A stretch of DNA of 64,000 nucleotides from an archaeon (GTDB lineage: Archaea; Thermoproteota; Nitrososphaeria; Nitrososphaerales; Gagatemarchaeaceae): assembly GCA_021848045.1 (NCBI GenBank), contig JAJZNC010000060.1:62001-126000 (forward strand), given 5' to 3'. Position 1 is the stretch's first letter. Every line of letters begins with the position of its first letter. The translations under genes were made by a program, and so were the position numbers. The notes under the pieces are model-generated. The model was not told the origin of the DNA, did not search any database, and was given only the letters and a program-made list of their open reading frames with translations. Positions 32,000 through 41,364 of the stretch are shown in pieces.

Positions 32000-33026
32000 G
32001 CGCGGATGCGAGTCGCTCGGCCGTCCGCAGGGCGCCGGGATAGCGAGCGGGCACCCCCCTTTTCCCCAGCATCTTGGGCATCAGCTCCTCCAGGCGGTCG
32101 ATGTCGCCGGGTGCGAACCCGAGCTCGGAGGCGTTCCTTTCCTGCTCCGCGTGGTTCTTGACAGGGATGGCGATTATGGGGGTCCCGCTGCTCACAGCCT
32201 CGTCTATGGTACTCTTCCCAGCGGTGGAGATTACCAGGTCGGCCGCGGCGACGAGGTCCTGGTTGTCGCGGACGGTCCCGAGCTCCCTGACCCTCCCGGC
32301 CCCCGGGCTGGCCTCCCCGAGACCGACCGTGACGAAGACCTCGGATCCGGTGCAGACATTGGAGAACGCCTCCAGCGACCTCCTGAGGAGGAACCTCCCG
32401 ATCCCGCTCCCGCTCGCGCTGAAGAGGACGAGGCTCGAGCTGCTTGGGAGCCCGTACTGGGCCATTGTCGCTTCGCGCGGCTTGGTCACCTCCCTCACGA
32501 CAGGCCCCACGTAGTGCACGTTGGAATGGTCTTTCCCAAAGTCCGGGACGATGAGGTCTGAGACCCGCCCCTGCAGGTCGGAGTACCAAGCGCCCACGCG
32601 CGCCTCAACCCTCCTCGCGACCGCGCCCCTCGCGAAGCCCAGCTCCAGCTCGTCGGATATCATGGCGTGCCTCACCCCCCTCTCGAGAGCGAGGGAGACG
32701 GAGGTGAACTCCTCGTCCCCCACCACCAACTCGGGCGAGAGCCTGTCCAGGAGGGCGGCCATCCTCTTCCTTGTCGACCGGTAGCCGAGCCAGTACCTCA
32801 GGTACCAGAGCGCGGCCATCTTCATCTCGCCACCAGACTCGGAGGGGATGGGTTCGGTCACGACGTCGTGGACCTTGAAGCCGTAGGAGGCGAGGAACCT
32901 TGCGGCGGGGCCCCCGGTCGCGAACTCCGGCTCCAGGGACATCTCCTTCAGCTTGAGCCCCACCGCGGCCGAGCGGGAAGCGTGCCCGAACCCGATCGGG
33001 CTCACTCCGTAGAGGACCGTCGTCAT
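31986..33026 (-). CDS. GT-B glycosyltransferase (MurG/family 28-like)
   Basis: 346 residues with two Rossmann-like halves: N-terminal VLYGVSPIGFGHASRSAAVG (acceptor side) and C-terminal SLVLFSASGSGIGRFLL, DLVAAADLVISTAGKSTIDEA and IIAIPVKNHAEQERNASELG, the nucleotide-sugar binding site of GT28/MurG-type enzymes. Donor and acceptor cannot be told. Likely cytoplasmic face of the membrane. ATG 33026 follows a clear N-terminal strand. Confidence 0.85.
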   Translation of the reverse strand: MTTVLYGVSPIGFGHASRSAAVGLKLKEMSLEPEFATGGPAARFLASYGFKVHDVVTEPIPSESGGEMKMAALWYLRYWLGYRSTRKRMAALLDRLSPELVVGDEEFTSVSLALERGVRHAMISDELELGFARGAVARRVEARVGAWYSDLQGRVSDLIVPDFGKDHSNVHYVGPVVREVTKPREATMAQYGLPSSSSLVLFSASGSGIGRFLLRRSLEAFSNVCTGSEVFVTVGLGEASPGAGRVRELGTVRDNQDLVAAADLVISTAGKSTIDEAVSSGTPIIAIPVKNHAEQERNASELGFAPGDIDRLEELMPKMLGKRGVPARYPGALRTAERLASALSRG

Positions 33027-33164
33027 CGTAACCTCGACGCTCCCGCTCGAGGGCGCACGACGTAATAAGGCTCAGGGACTTGTCTAATCTAGTGAAGCCA
33101 GGGGCGAAGCCTTTCGGGCTGGGCGGGTTAAACCGGCCTCCTCGGAGAAGTGCAGCGAGATCTG

Positions 33165-33305
33165 ATGGTGACAGGATATTGTGTGCGCTGCAAGGCGAAA
33201 CAAGAGATCAAGAACCCCCAGAACATAGTGATGAAGAACGGGAGGAAGGCGGTCCAAGGCGTATGCCCGAAATGCGGGACTAAGATCTTCAAGATCGGCG
33301 GCTGA
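33165..33305 (+). CDS. Small zinc-ribbon protein (DUF5679)
   Basis: 46 residues: MVTGYCVRCKAKQEIKNPQ with CxxC, then a basic middle and CPKCGTKIFKIGG with the second CxxC, matching the DUF5679 family, common and often fused or free-standing in archaea. A compact zinc ribbon is expected, possibly nucleic-acid binding. It is short but its cysteine pairs and spacing are diagnostic. Convergent with leuS. Confidence 0.85.
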   Translation: MVTGYCVRCKAKQEIKNPQNIVMKNGRKAVQGVCPKCGTKIFKIGG

Positions 33306-33342
33306 GCCCGGACACCTGTCCGCGCTCGCCTCCTACTTTTCC

Positions 33343-36207
33343 TCACTCCAGGTAGAACGACGGCTTGAACGGGAGCGCATCCTTGGCCTTGTTGGCGGGG
33401 TCCTCCGTCCCCTTCGCCCCGGCCTTGAAGACCCTCACGTCGATTCCAACCTCGCCCGAGAGGAAGGGCGCGGCACCGCTTAGGACCGCGTGCTCATCTA
33501 GCGAGCCGAGCGCGGCGAGCCTCGAGACGAGCTCCCCGCCGAGCTCGTGTTGGAGCTTGATGACCCGCTCGGGTCTTATCCCGGAGGAGGCGTGCTTCCT
33601 GATGACGTCCCCGCGGTTGCCTTCACCACGTTCCGCCTTTGCGAGCTCGAGGAAGTAGCTCGACGCCTGGTCCGAGGCGGCGTATATCGTCAGTCGGCCT
33701 TTCCGTTCTTTGATTATGCGCAGGAGGTTCCTGGCGTCCTCTATCACCTTGGTGACTAGCAACTCGGACAGCTCCGCGGACTCGTCGATTGGTAAGTCCA
33801 CGGCCGACGGCCAGTCGGCAGTCGCGATCAGCCCCTTGTTGCCCAGCCTCTTGTTGAGCTCCTCTGAGGCAAAGGGGGTGAAGGGGGCGATGAGGCGGAT
33901 CCATGTCTCGAAGGCGGTGCGCAGGGTGTCGTACCTGGGTTCGCCCGTCCTCCTGAGGTACCACCGGATGTCGTTCCAGACGTCGAGGAGACCCACCGAG
34001 ATCGCCTTCCTGATCTTCATCTCCTCGAGCGAGGAGGTCACAGCCTCGACCCTCCGGTGCAGGACGGAGAGCAACCAACGGTCTGACAGGTCGGCTGGGC
34101 GCTCGGCAGCTCCAGCGAGGTTCTTCTCAACGAAGGAGAAGAGAGAGCCGATCTTTGAGCTGATGTCTTCCGCGTTCTTCGCCTTCCAGTCGGCATCGTC
34201 CATCCCATCCGCGGCCAGGGCGAGCGTGGCGCGTAGGCCGTCCGCGCCGTACTGGTCGAGGGCACGCCTCCAGGTGACGAAGACGTTCCTCGACTTGCTC
34301 ATCTTCTGGCCCTCTATCTGAATCATCCCGTTGACGCTGAACCCCCGCGGCCAGTGCTTGGGCTCGAAGAGCGCGGCGTGCTGGAAGGCGAAGAAGGTGA
34401 GGTGGTTGGGGATAAGCTCCTTCGCAGAGTTCCTGAGGTCTACGGGGTACCAATAGAGGAACGAGCTCCGCATCGCCTTCAGGTGCCTGAGCTCTATGCC
34501 CGAGAGCTTCGAGACGTGCGCCTCGGAGCCCCTCCCCAGGAGGACGTAGTCGAAGACCTCCGGGAGGAGCTGGTCGAACCTCACGGTCTCGGAATTCACG
34601 TACTGGGAGATCGTGTAGAACGCCATGTAGATGGTCGAGTCTGAGAGCGTCTCCACGATCCAGTCCTTGTCCCACGGGAGCCGCGTACCCATCCCCGACT
34701 TGCGCGCGCAGGGCCAGTTTCTGAGCCAGTCGATCGTGGAGAAGTACCACTCTAGGGACTGTTCGGGGAAGACGCTCGCCGCCCTGATCAGGTCTTTCGT
34801 CCTCTCCTTCCAGGCGGGGTCGGAATAGTTGAGGAACCACTGGTTCTCGAGTATCTTGACGTAGCACCTCGTAGCGCACTTGCAGACCACCTTCTGGGGG
34901 AGCTCGCCCATCACCGAGAGGATGCCCTCGGCCTTCATGTCCGCGATGACCTTGTCCTTCGCCTCGCTCACCTTCGCCCCCCGGTACGGGCCCGTGTTCT
35001 CCTTCATGACGCCGCGGTGGAACTCCGCCTTGTAGAGCTCAGCGGTCGCTTCCTCGAGCCTCGGGTCGTCGGACCCATTGATCCCGCGCCTCTTGACCTC
35101 GTCCTCGGCGGGGACCGCGGAATATCCCTGGACGGAGATTATCGGGATCGGCTTCAGGGCAAGTGCGAGCGCGCGGACCGCCGGGGCGGCCTTGACCCTC
35201 CCCTCTTGGACGTCGACCAGCGCCATGTAATCGTAGGGTGCGTGGGCCGGGACGCTGTAGACGACCCCGGTGACAAGCTCGGTGTCAACGAAAGTCCCCG
35301 GAAGGACGGGGAGGTCCTTCCCTGTGATTGGTGCCCTCACAGTCAGCCCGAGGAGCTCCGAGCCCTCGAGCTCGTTCAGCACCTTCACCCTGCGCTGCTG
35401 CTCTGATAGCCTCTGGACCGCGGAGAGACTGACTATCCACGTCTCGCCATCGACGTCGGCCACGGCGTATCGCCCGTGTGGGTGCACCCAGACGTTGGTC
35501 GCCCCGAAGATGGTCTCCGGTCGGAGCGTCCCGGCGACGAGGAACTTCCTCATGACCGTCGGCTGGTCCTTCGCGGCGGGCTCGTCAACCTCGAACCTGA
35601 GGAGGTCGAACTCCTCGGGGGAGACACCCTCGCCCTCCATCCTGTCGTGGTCGCCCGTCGGACTCTGGTCGTGGGGGCACCAGACCACGGGGTGGGTCCC
35701 CTGGACGACGTAGCCCAGCTCCCTGAGTCTCTGGTACTGCCAGTCGATGAACTTCTTGAAGGCGGGGTCGACCGTCCTGAACTCGCGCCTCCAATCTATG
35801 GAGAAGCCCGTGTCCTTGACGGCTTCGCGGCTCACCCTCGTGTAGTATGAGGCGAGGTACTCTGGGTCGACGAAGCGCTCGACCTCGCTCTCGGGGACCC
35901 CGTCTATCTCCATGAAGGCCCTCTTGACACCCTCGTCTCCCTGTGAGAGCCTGTAGCTCATCCCCGGGATGCTCTCCCCCGTCCAGTGCCAGGCCCACGG
36001 GAAGAGGACGTTGTAGCCCTGCATCCGCTTGAACCGTGCATAGATGTCGACCCTCGTCGCGGTGAAGCAGTGGCCGATGTGGAGGGGGCCGTTCATGTAG
36101 GGGAACGGGAAGGTCACGAAGGCCTTCTTCTTGTTGGGGACGGCCTCGGACTCGAAGACCCTCCGCTCGTTCCACACCTTGAGCCAGTATCTCTCGTAGG
36201 ACGCCAA
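33343..36207 (-). CDS. leuS: Leucyl-tRNA synthetase (archaeal type)
   Basis: Class I synthetase charging tRNA-Leu. 954 residues, typical for archaeal LeuRS. HIGH-like motif GPLHIGHCFTATRVD, the connective-polypeptide editing domain (about 220-500, including TLRPETIFGATNVWVHP), catalytic-core WLRNWPCARKSGMGT, and KMSKS motif GQKMSKSRNVF. A C-terminal archaeal extension ends EDPANKAKDALPFKPSFYLE. It lies directly downstream of alaS (3-bp gap), so two class-defining synthetases share an operon. Confidence 0.97.
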   Translation of the reverse strand: MASYERYWLKVWNERRVFESEAVPNKKKAFVTFPFPYMNGPLHIGHCFTATRVDIYARFKRMQGYNVLFPWAWHWTGESIPGMSYRLSQGDEGVKRAFMEIDGVPESEVERFVDPEYLASYYTRVSREAVKDTGFSIDWRREFRTVDPAFKKFIDWQYQRLRELGYVVQGTHPVVWCPHDQSPTGDHDRMEGEGVSPEEFDLLRFEVDEPAAKDQPTVMRKFLVAGTLRPETIFGATNVWVHPHGRYAVADVDGETWIVSLSAVQRLSEQQRRVKVLNELEGSELLGLTVRAPITGKDLPVLPGTFVDTELVTGVVYSVPAHAPYDYMALVDVQEGRVKAAPAVRALALALKPIPIISVQGYSAVPAEDEVKRRGINGSDDPRLEEATAELYKAEFHRGVMKENTGPYRGAKVSEAKDKVIADMKAEGILSVMGELPQKVVCKCATRCYVKILENQWFLNYSDPAWKERTKDLIRAASVFPEQSLEWYFSTIDWLRNWPCARKSGMGTRLPWDKDWIVETLSDSTIYMAFYTISQYVNSETVRFDQLLPEVFDYVLLGRGSEAHVSKLSGIELRHLKAMRSSFLYWYPVDLRNSAKELIPNHLTFFAFQHAALFEPKHWPRGFSVNGMIQIEGQKMSKSRNVFVTWRRALDQYGADGLRATLALAADGMDDADWKAKNAEDISSKIGSLFSFVEKNLAGAAERPADLSDRWLLSVLHRRVEAVTSSLEEMKIRKAISVGLLDVWNDIRWYLRRTGEPRYDTLRTAFETWIRLIAPFTPFASEELNKRLGNKGLIATADWPSAVDLPIDESAELSELLVTKVIEDARNLLRIIKERKGRLTIYAASDQASSYFLELAKAERGEGNRGDVIRKHASSGIRPERVIKLQHELGGELVSRLAALGSLDEHAVLSGAAPFLSGEVGIDVRVFKAGAKGTEDPANKAKDALPFKPSFYLE

Positions 36208-36210
36208 GGC

Positions 36211-38964
36211 CTATTCCTGCTTCCCAAGCATGGTGGAGACTGAGCGGGCGACCGTCTCTCTAGCGGCAGCCTCCTCGATGGGCTTGGGCCCGCCCCCCTG
36301 GGCAAAGTCCCTGCTACCGCCCCCTGACCCCCCGAGCACCTTGGCGAGCTCCCTCACGAGGGCGTCCGCGGCGACCCCGGATTCTTTGGCCTTCGCCCCG
36401 ACGAAGCAGACCAGCCTCGTAGACGCCCCCCTCGGCGAGAAACTGACCTCGACCAGCGAGGGCTCCGCCTTTACGAGCTTCTCGCCGCGGCTAACAATAA
36501 GTTCGTCGCTCATGTCGGGGTCGGCGGACACATAAATCATTGCCCTGCCCTTGGGGCCCTCGACCGTGGTCGCCGAGGCTAGGATCTTGGGCACGGACGC
36601 CTCGATGAGCTTCTCCCCGAGGAGCCTCTCCCTCTTGGCGTGGTCCTCGAGCCCCTGTTTCATCCCCGAGACGACCTTCACCACGTTCTCCCTCTGGACG
36701 CCGAGCATGGAGGAGATCTGCTCGACGGTCAAGTCAACGTTCTGGACGTAGTCCACAGCGGGGTATCCGGCTACGAAGACGATCCTCTCGACCCCGTCCT
36801 GGATCCTCTCGGTACGCACGATCTTGATGAAGCCTACCTGTCCGGTCGTCTCGGTGTGGGTGCCACCGCAAGCCTCCACGTCCCAGTCGTTGATGTTGAC
36901 TATCCTGAGAGTCCTCGATGGGACGACCCCTCCCTGGAAGAGCCTGAACCCGTACCTGGCCTCTGCCTCCTTCCTGGGGAGCCACGAGACGTTGACCGGG
37001 TAGTTCTTCATCACGACGTCGTTGGCGACGTTCTCGATATTCCTCACCTGCTCGTCGGTCAGCTTGGCGAAATGGGTGATGTCCAGGCGGCCGTAGTCCT
37101 CCTCCTTGAAGGCGGAGTGCTGCCAGACCCACGGGCCTACCACCTGCCTGGAGGCACCGTTGACGATGTGGGTGGCGGTGTGGATGCGGCGTATCCTCTG
37201 CCTCCTCCTGGAGTCGACCTTCCCGACGACCTTCGAGCCCTCCCTGGGGAGGAGGCCCTCGAGCTTGTGGACTATCACCCCGCTGTCCTTCTCGATGTCG
37301 ACGACCTTCCTGTCCGCAATCGTCCCGTGGTCGGGCTCCTGACCCCCGCCCCGGGGGTAGAAGGCCGTCTGGTCGAGGACGACGTAACCGCCCTGGAAGG
37401 CCTTCAGCACTGTGGCTTCGAACTCGAACCGCTCCCCGTCCTCGTAGTAGATCGGCTTGGTCTCTGGGAGGCCGGTGACGTCGAACTCGGGCCGCTTCTC
37501 CTCGACCTTCTGAGAGACGTGCTTGGCGACGACCCGTTGGTAGAAGTCCTCGGGGACGGCGACCCTCGCCCCACCCTCGACCAGCTGCTCGGGGGTTATC
37601 CCGTCGGACTCGTAGAGCCTGACGAGGTCGTCGACGGTGACCTCCTTCCGGGAGGACGCGAGGGACGAGACAGTCCGTTGGACGCGCTGGACAGTGGTCG
37701 AGTAGCGGACGGACTCCACCTCGAGTACCTTGGACACGTCGTCCCTGTGGTCCTTCAGCTCGGGGTACATCGCCTTGAGCTGGTCGATGTGCCAGTTGAC
37801 CACGTCTACGAGCCTGAACTTGAAGCCGTGGTAGTCGATGAACGACTGGGCCCTCCTGAATAGGACACGGAGATTGTATCCACCCCCCACGTTTGAGGGC
37901 GGTAGGCCGTCAGTGATGGCGAAGAGGAGCGTCCTCGCGTGGTCCGCCACCGCGTACATGGCCTGCACCGGGCCGAGAGACCTCGCCAGGGCGTCAGGGT
38001 CAGCCCCGAGGCTCTCGGCAATCACCTTCCTCGCCGCTGAGAGAGTCGGGTACTCGTCGAGGTTCATCGCCCCGGCGAGCTTCGAGTAGCGCTCGAAGAG
38101 CTCCTGGTCGTAGCTTACCTTTGCCTCCTGCCTCATCATGGAAAGGACCTGCGAGAAGGTGGAGTCGTAGCAGGTGGGGGTGCCCTGGGTCATCCAGGCG
38201 AGCCTCTCGAGCCCCGCGCCCATGTCTACCACCTTCTCGGGGAGTTCCGTGTAGCTCGCAGGGTCCCCCTGGAAGGCCGTGAAGACCGCGTTGCCCAGCT
38301 CGAGGCCCCTCGCGTAGTACTCGAGCGAGTAGCCGAATGCCCCCGCGCCGACCCACACATCCTCGATGAAGGTGATCTCGTCTTCGGGGATTCCGAACTC
38401 CTCGGTGAGGAGCTCAAAGTCCAGATCCATGCACCTGTCCTTCCAGTATCCCTGCTTGTCGGCTATGGCGGTCTGGCCCACCATACAGAACGAGGTGAAG
38501 TGCTTCCCGCTCACGCCTACGCTGGGGACGTCATTGAACCTCAGGCACATCTGAGGAACGACGAGGGGGTTGGTCGGTAGCTCGAAGACCACCTTCCCGT
38601 TCTCGATCCTCTGGAAGTCGACGATCGAGGCCACAGTGAAGAAGAGATCGGGCCTCCACCGGCTCACTACGGGGTAGCGGGGGACGCTGGCGTGGCCGTT
38701 CCTGACGAAGAACTTCTCGACGACGCTCCACGCCTGGGTGTACTCGAACCGTTTCATTGTCGGGGGGTCCCCGATGAACGTATAGGGCGAGCAGGTCGAG
38801 TCGTCGCAAACGTCCCTTTCCGGCCTGAGGGTCCAGAAGTGCTTCCCGCACTTTTGGCACTTCTTCCTGATGAAGCCCCTGCGCCTGAAGAGGTCTACGA
38901 GATAGTACCTCTCGTGGTCTCCGGAGAACTTCTCCCGGAGGACTTCCTTGGGGGTCCTCGACAT
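36211..38964 (-). CDS. alaS: Alanyl-tRNA synthetase (archaeal type)
   Basis: Class II synthetase charging tRNA-Ala. 917 residues starting MSRTPKEVLREKF. The N-terminal zinc motif CQKCGKHFWT/C of archaeal AlaRS is present, then the class II core (RYPVVSRWRPDLFFTVASI), tRNA-binding domain, editing domain with TATHIVNGASRQVVG and CGGTHTETTGQVG, and a C-terminal domain. ATG 38964 chosen because upstream residues are low complexity. Upstream of leuS in the same operon; a trans-editing AlaX lies at 27865-28563. Confidence 0.97.
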   Translation of the reverse strand: MSRTPKEVLREKFSGDHERYYLVDLFRRRGFIRKKCQKCGKHFWTLRPERDVCDDSTCSPYTFIGDPPTMKRFEYTQAWSVVEKFFVRNGHASVPRYPVVSRWRPDLFFTVASIVDFQRIENGKVVFELPTNPLVVPQMCLRFNDVPSVGVSGKHFTSFCMVGQTAIADKQGYWKDRCMDLDFELLTEEFGIPEDEITFIEDVWVGAGAFGYSLEYYARGLELGNAVFTAFQGDPASYTELPEKVVDMGAGLERLAWMTQGTPTCYDSTFSQVLSMMRQEAKVSYDQELFERYSKLAGAMNLDEYPTLSAARKVIAESLGADPDALARSLGPVQAMYAVADHARTLLFAITDGLPPSNVGGGYNLRVLFRRAQSFIDYHGFKFRLVDVVNWHIDQLKAMYPELKDHRDDVSKVLEVESVRYSTTVQRVQRTVSSLASSRKEVTVDDLVRLYESDGITPEQLVEGGARVAVPEDFYQRVVAKHVSQKVEEKRPEFDVTGLPETKPIYYEDGERFEFEATVLKAFQGGYVVLDQTAFYPRGGGQEPDHGTIADRKVVDIEKDSGVIVHKLEGLLPREGSKVVGKVDSRRRQRIRRIHTATHIVNGASRQVVGPWVWQHSAFKEEDYGRLDITHFAKLTDEQVRNIENVANDVVMKNYPVNVSWLPRKEAEARYGFRLFQGGVVPSRTLRIVNINDWDVEACGGTHTETTGQVGFIKIVRTERIQDGVERIVFVAGYPAVDYVQNVDLTVEQISSMLGVQRENVVKVVSGMKQGLEDHAKRERLLGEKLIEASVPKILASATTVEGPKGRAMIYVSADPDMSDELIVSRGEKLVKAEPSLVEVSFSPRGASTRLVCFVGAKAKESGVAADALVRELAKVLGGSGGGSRDFAQGGGPKPIEEAAARETVARSVSTMLGKQE

Positions 38965-39115
38965 GCGCCTTCCCCGCTGCCGCAGCCTGAAGGTAATAAA
39001 CGAATTCGGGCCCCCCGGCCCGCGACGGGAACCACCGTCCTGTCGCATACCCCAGACGGGGTGGGCGCTTCCTGGGGTCCCGCCGCGGACGCAGTCAGCA
39101 GCCTTCCGGCAAAAA

Positions 39116-39124
39116 CTATAAAAG
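39116..39124 (+). promoter_or_regulatory. TATA box of the rpl12 gene
   Basis: CTATAAAAG lies 32-40 bp upstream of the rpl12 ATG, giving a short leader. It is also the divergent intergenic region with alaS. Confidence 0.65.
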
Positions 39125-39155
39125 CGGTAGAAAGCTGGCGCGTCTGGAATCAGCG

Positions 39156-39467
39156 ATGACGGACTCGTACATGTATGGCGCTTTGATGCTTCACAAGGCT
39201 GGGAAGAAGGTCGATGAAGCCAGCCTCACTAGCGTGGTAAAGGCCGCCGGCGTAGAGGTCGATCAGGTGAAGGTAAAGGCCCTCGCCTCTGCCTTGAGCG
39301 AGATCAACATCGACGAGGCCCTCAAGAACGCCGCCTCGATGGCGGTTGCTGCGGCAGCGCCCGCGGCGGCGGCACCTGCAGCTGCAGGCAAGGCGGAAGA
39401 GAAGCCAAAGCAGGACGAGAAGAAGGAAGAAGAGGCCCTGGCAGGGCTCGCCTCGCTCTTCGGCTAG
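39156..39467 (+). CDS. rpl12: Ribosomal protein P1/L12e (aL12)
   Basis: Stalk protein of the large ribosomal subunit. 103 residues: [20 protein letters not shown] (dimerisation helices), an Ala/Pro hinge, a Lys/Glu-rich segment and the C-terminal factor-binding peptide [13 protein letters not shown]. In most archaea this gene is the last of the L11-L1-L10-L12 operon; here it is on the opposite strand, convergent with the L10 gene and with its own TATA box. A 290-bp region containing gene debris separates it from L10. Confidence 0.96.
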   Translation: MTDSYMYGALMLHKAGKKVDEASLTSVVKAAGVEVDQVKVKALASALSEINIDEALKNAASMAVAAAAPAAAAPAAAGKAEEKPKQDEKKEEEALAGLASLFG

Positions 39468-39536
39468 AAGAACCGTTCTCCGTGGCCCGCAGGGACGTCT
39501 GCCTGGCCAGCGCGCTCAGGTTCGACAGTAAGCTGA

Positions 39537-39746
39537 ACGGCAGGGAGCGGATACTTTGCGGGCGTCTTCAGCGCTCACGCGGTCTGGGGGAACTCGAACT
39601 CGACCTCAGCGAACATCGACCTGCTATCGTTCTTCCCTCTCGGGGCGATAGGGGAGAACGTGAACGGGTCTTGCTCTGCGCCCGCAGAGGGTGGCTTCAC
39701 GAACCTCCCCTGGTACCTCACCGGGCTGGACCCTTCGGGATGGTAG
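39537..39746 (+). pseudogene. C-terminal remnant of an exported protein
   Basis: Between rpl12 and rpl10 a plus-strand frame opens after TGA and encodes 69 residues that look genuinely coding (SGYFAGVFSAHAVWGNSNS, then LLSFFPLGAIGENVNGSC and FTNLPWYLTGLDPSGW) with sequons and no start codon. It appears to be the end of a secreted protein whose beginning is gone, likely left by the rearrangement that separated rpl12 from rpl10. Confidence 0.45.
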
Positions 39747-39759
39747 CGCCGGAGAGGGT

Positions 39760-40641
39760 CTAGGCGGCGTAGCCCTTTTCCTTGGCCTTGGCGAGCACGG
39801 CGTTAGCCTCGGCCTCTGCCTTCGCGAGTATCGCAGGGGCGCTCTCCTTCGTGACCTCGCCGGCTTCGACGGCTAGTGCGAGGGCTTCACGGTACGCTTT
39901 TGCGATTATCTCAGGCCCGCTCTCCTTGGTGACGTAGCCCAGTATCACCGCCAGCCCCCTGGCAGAGGAGAAGCCACCGGTGAGGTCTGAGCGGTACTTT
40001 TCCAGGTCTATCGCTACAGCATCAGCCCCATAGATGAGGCCGGCCTCGTAGGCGAGCGCTATCGCGAGGCCCGCACGGATGGGCTTGATCCCGAGCCTGG
40101 AGAGGAGGCTGGCCAGCTTTGGGGAGATGACTGCGCCGGGCTTGGCGACCACCGAGTCCTCTACCACCTGGATGCTCCCGGCGTCTATCTTGGTCTTGAT
40201 GCCCGCCTCCCTGAACTCGCTGAGGACGGGCCCGGCCTGCTGGCCTGTGTTCCCCGCTGGGACCACGATGTCGGTCGGTGCGACGTCCCCGGCTCTGGCC
40301 GCGAGGTTTACCCTGTTCTTCTCCAAGAGAAGGAAGAGCTTGAACGGGTCGAGCTTTGAGAATATCAACGCGTTCTGCCCCTCGAGGTTCTTTAGTAGCT
40401 CGTCGGCGTTCTTCAGGCCGGACCTCTTGAGCCCGAGTATGGCGAGCTTGTTCTTGACAACGACGACCTCCGCGTTCCCCCTCAGTACCTTCCTCACTGC
40501 CATCAGCTGCGCGGACCTCACCTTGGAGAGCCTGGTGACCGCCAGGACGGGATACTGCTTGGAGAGCTTCGCTATGCGCTCTACGACCGCGACCTTCTCT
40601 GGGCTCGGCTCCCTCTTGTGGACCTGGACCTGCTTGCTCAA
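39760..40641 (-). CDS. rpl10: Ribosomal protein uL10 (P0)
   Basis: Stalk base protein that binds 23S rRNA and L12 dimers. 293 residues: N-terminal rRNA-binding domain (LAVTRLSKVRSAQLMAVRKVL, VVKNKLAILGL), insertion domain, and C-terminal L12-binding helices (ALALAVEAGEVTKESAPAIL). It ends KAKEKGYAA and lacks the acidic GLxxLFG tail that many archaeal P0 proteins share with P1. The ATG overlaps the rpl1 stop. Third gene of L11-L1-L10. Confidence 0.95.
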   Translation of the reverse strand: MSKQVQVHKREPSPEKVAVVERIAKLSKQYPVLAVTRLSKVRSAQLMAVRKVLRGNAEVVVVKNKLAILGLKRSGLKNADELLKNLEGQNALIFSKLDPFKLFLLLEKNRVNLAARAGDVAPTDIVVPAGNTGQQAGPVLSEFREAGIKTKIDAGSIQVVEDSVVAKPGAVISPKLASLLSRLGIKPIRAGLAIALAYEAGLIYGADAVAIDLEKYRSDLTGGFSSARGLAVILGYVTKESGPEIIAKAYREALALAVEAGEVTKESAPAILAKAEAEANAVLAKAKEKGYAA

Positions 40642-41291
40642 TTCTCCTCGGCCTTGCCCTTTACCAGCTTCCCCATGCTCGTCTTCAAGGAGACGGTCCT
40701 GATGTTCTTGTCGCCGTTGGGGAGCTTCTTCTGGACGGCGGCTATCACGGCGGTCACGTTTTCAGCGATATCAGAGTCGGAGAGCTTCTTGTCCCCTACC
40801 TTGGCGCCCACTCCCAGCGAGCCCCTGCTCCTAACCCGTACGGCGGTCCTCGTCCTGCTAATCATGGCCTCGATTGGGGCGTTGGGCGGTACGGGCTGCG
40901 GGATCTTCCCCCGGGGGCCGAGGTACTGGCCGAGTATGCGGCCTATCCTGGGCATCAGCGCCGTGTCCGCGAGGAAGAAATCGTACTGCTTGGCGAGGCT
41001 CTTCGCCTCCTTCTTGTTCCCTGCGTAGCTTTCGAGCTGCGCCGGCTCGATCGCGCCGTCGACCTTGGCGTTCTTTGCCCTCAGGAGGAGGTCGCCCGAG
41101 CCCACGAAGCAGACGGTGGCACGGTGAGCGCCAGGGTGAGGGAGGTAGACGGTCTCGTTGATGTTGAGGTCGTTCTTCTTGGGGTCGACGTCCCTGAAGG
41201 TGAGAAATGCTTCCATGGACTCGGCGAACTTGCGGTCCTTGGACTCCTTACCCTTCTTGACCAACTCGGCGATCTGGGCGTTCGACGGCAT
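40638..41291 (-). CDS. rpl1: Ribosomal protein uL1
   Basis: Large-subunit L1 protein, which also represses its own operon in several archaea by binding the mRNA. 217 residues with the family segments IGRILGQYLGPRGKIPQPVP and AVRVRSRGSLGVGAKVGDKK. Lies between rpl11 (74-bp gap) and rpl10 (4-bp overlap) on the minus strand. Confidence 0.96.
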   Translation of the reverse strand: MPSNAQIAELVKKGKESKDRKFAESMEAFLTFRDVDPKKNDLNINETVYLPHPGAHRATVCFVGSGDLLLRAKNAKVDGAIEPAQLESYAGNKKEAKSLAKQYDFFLADTALMPRIGRILGQYLGPRGKIPQPVPPNAPIEAMISRTRTAVRVRSRGSLGVGAKVGDKKLSDSDIAENVTAVIAAVQKKLPNGDKNIRTVSLKTSMGKLVKGKAEEN

Positions 41292-41364
41292 GGGTTCTAC
41301 CTTGGAGCTTTGACGAGCCTCTAAATTCTTCTTAAAAGACTTTCTATCTGGCGCGGGCTTCCGG

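Noticed and set aside
36640-37863. 407-codon plus-strand frame inside alaS
   Set aside because: Antisense shadow; alaS motifs are intact on the other strand.
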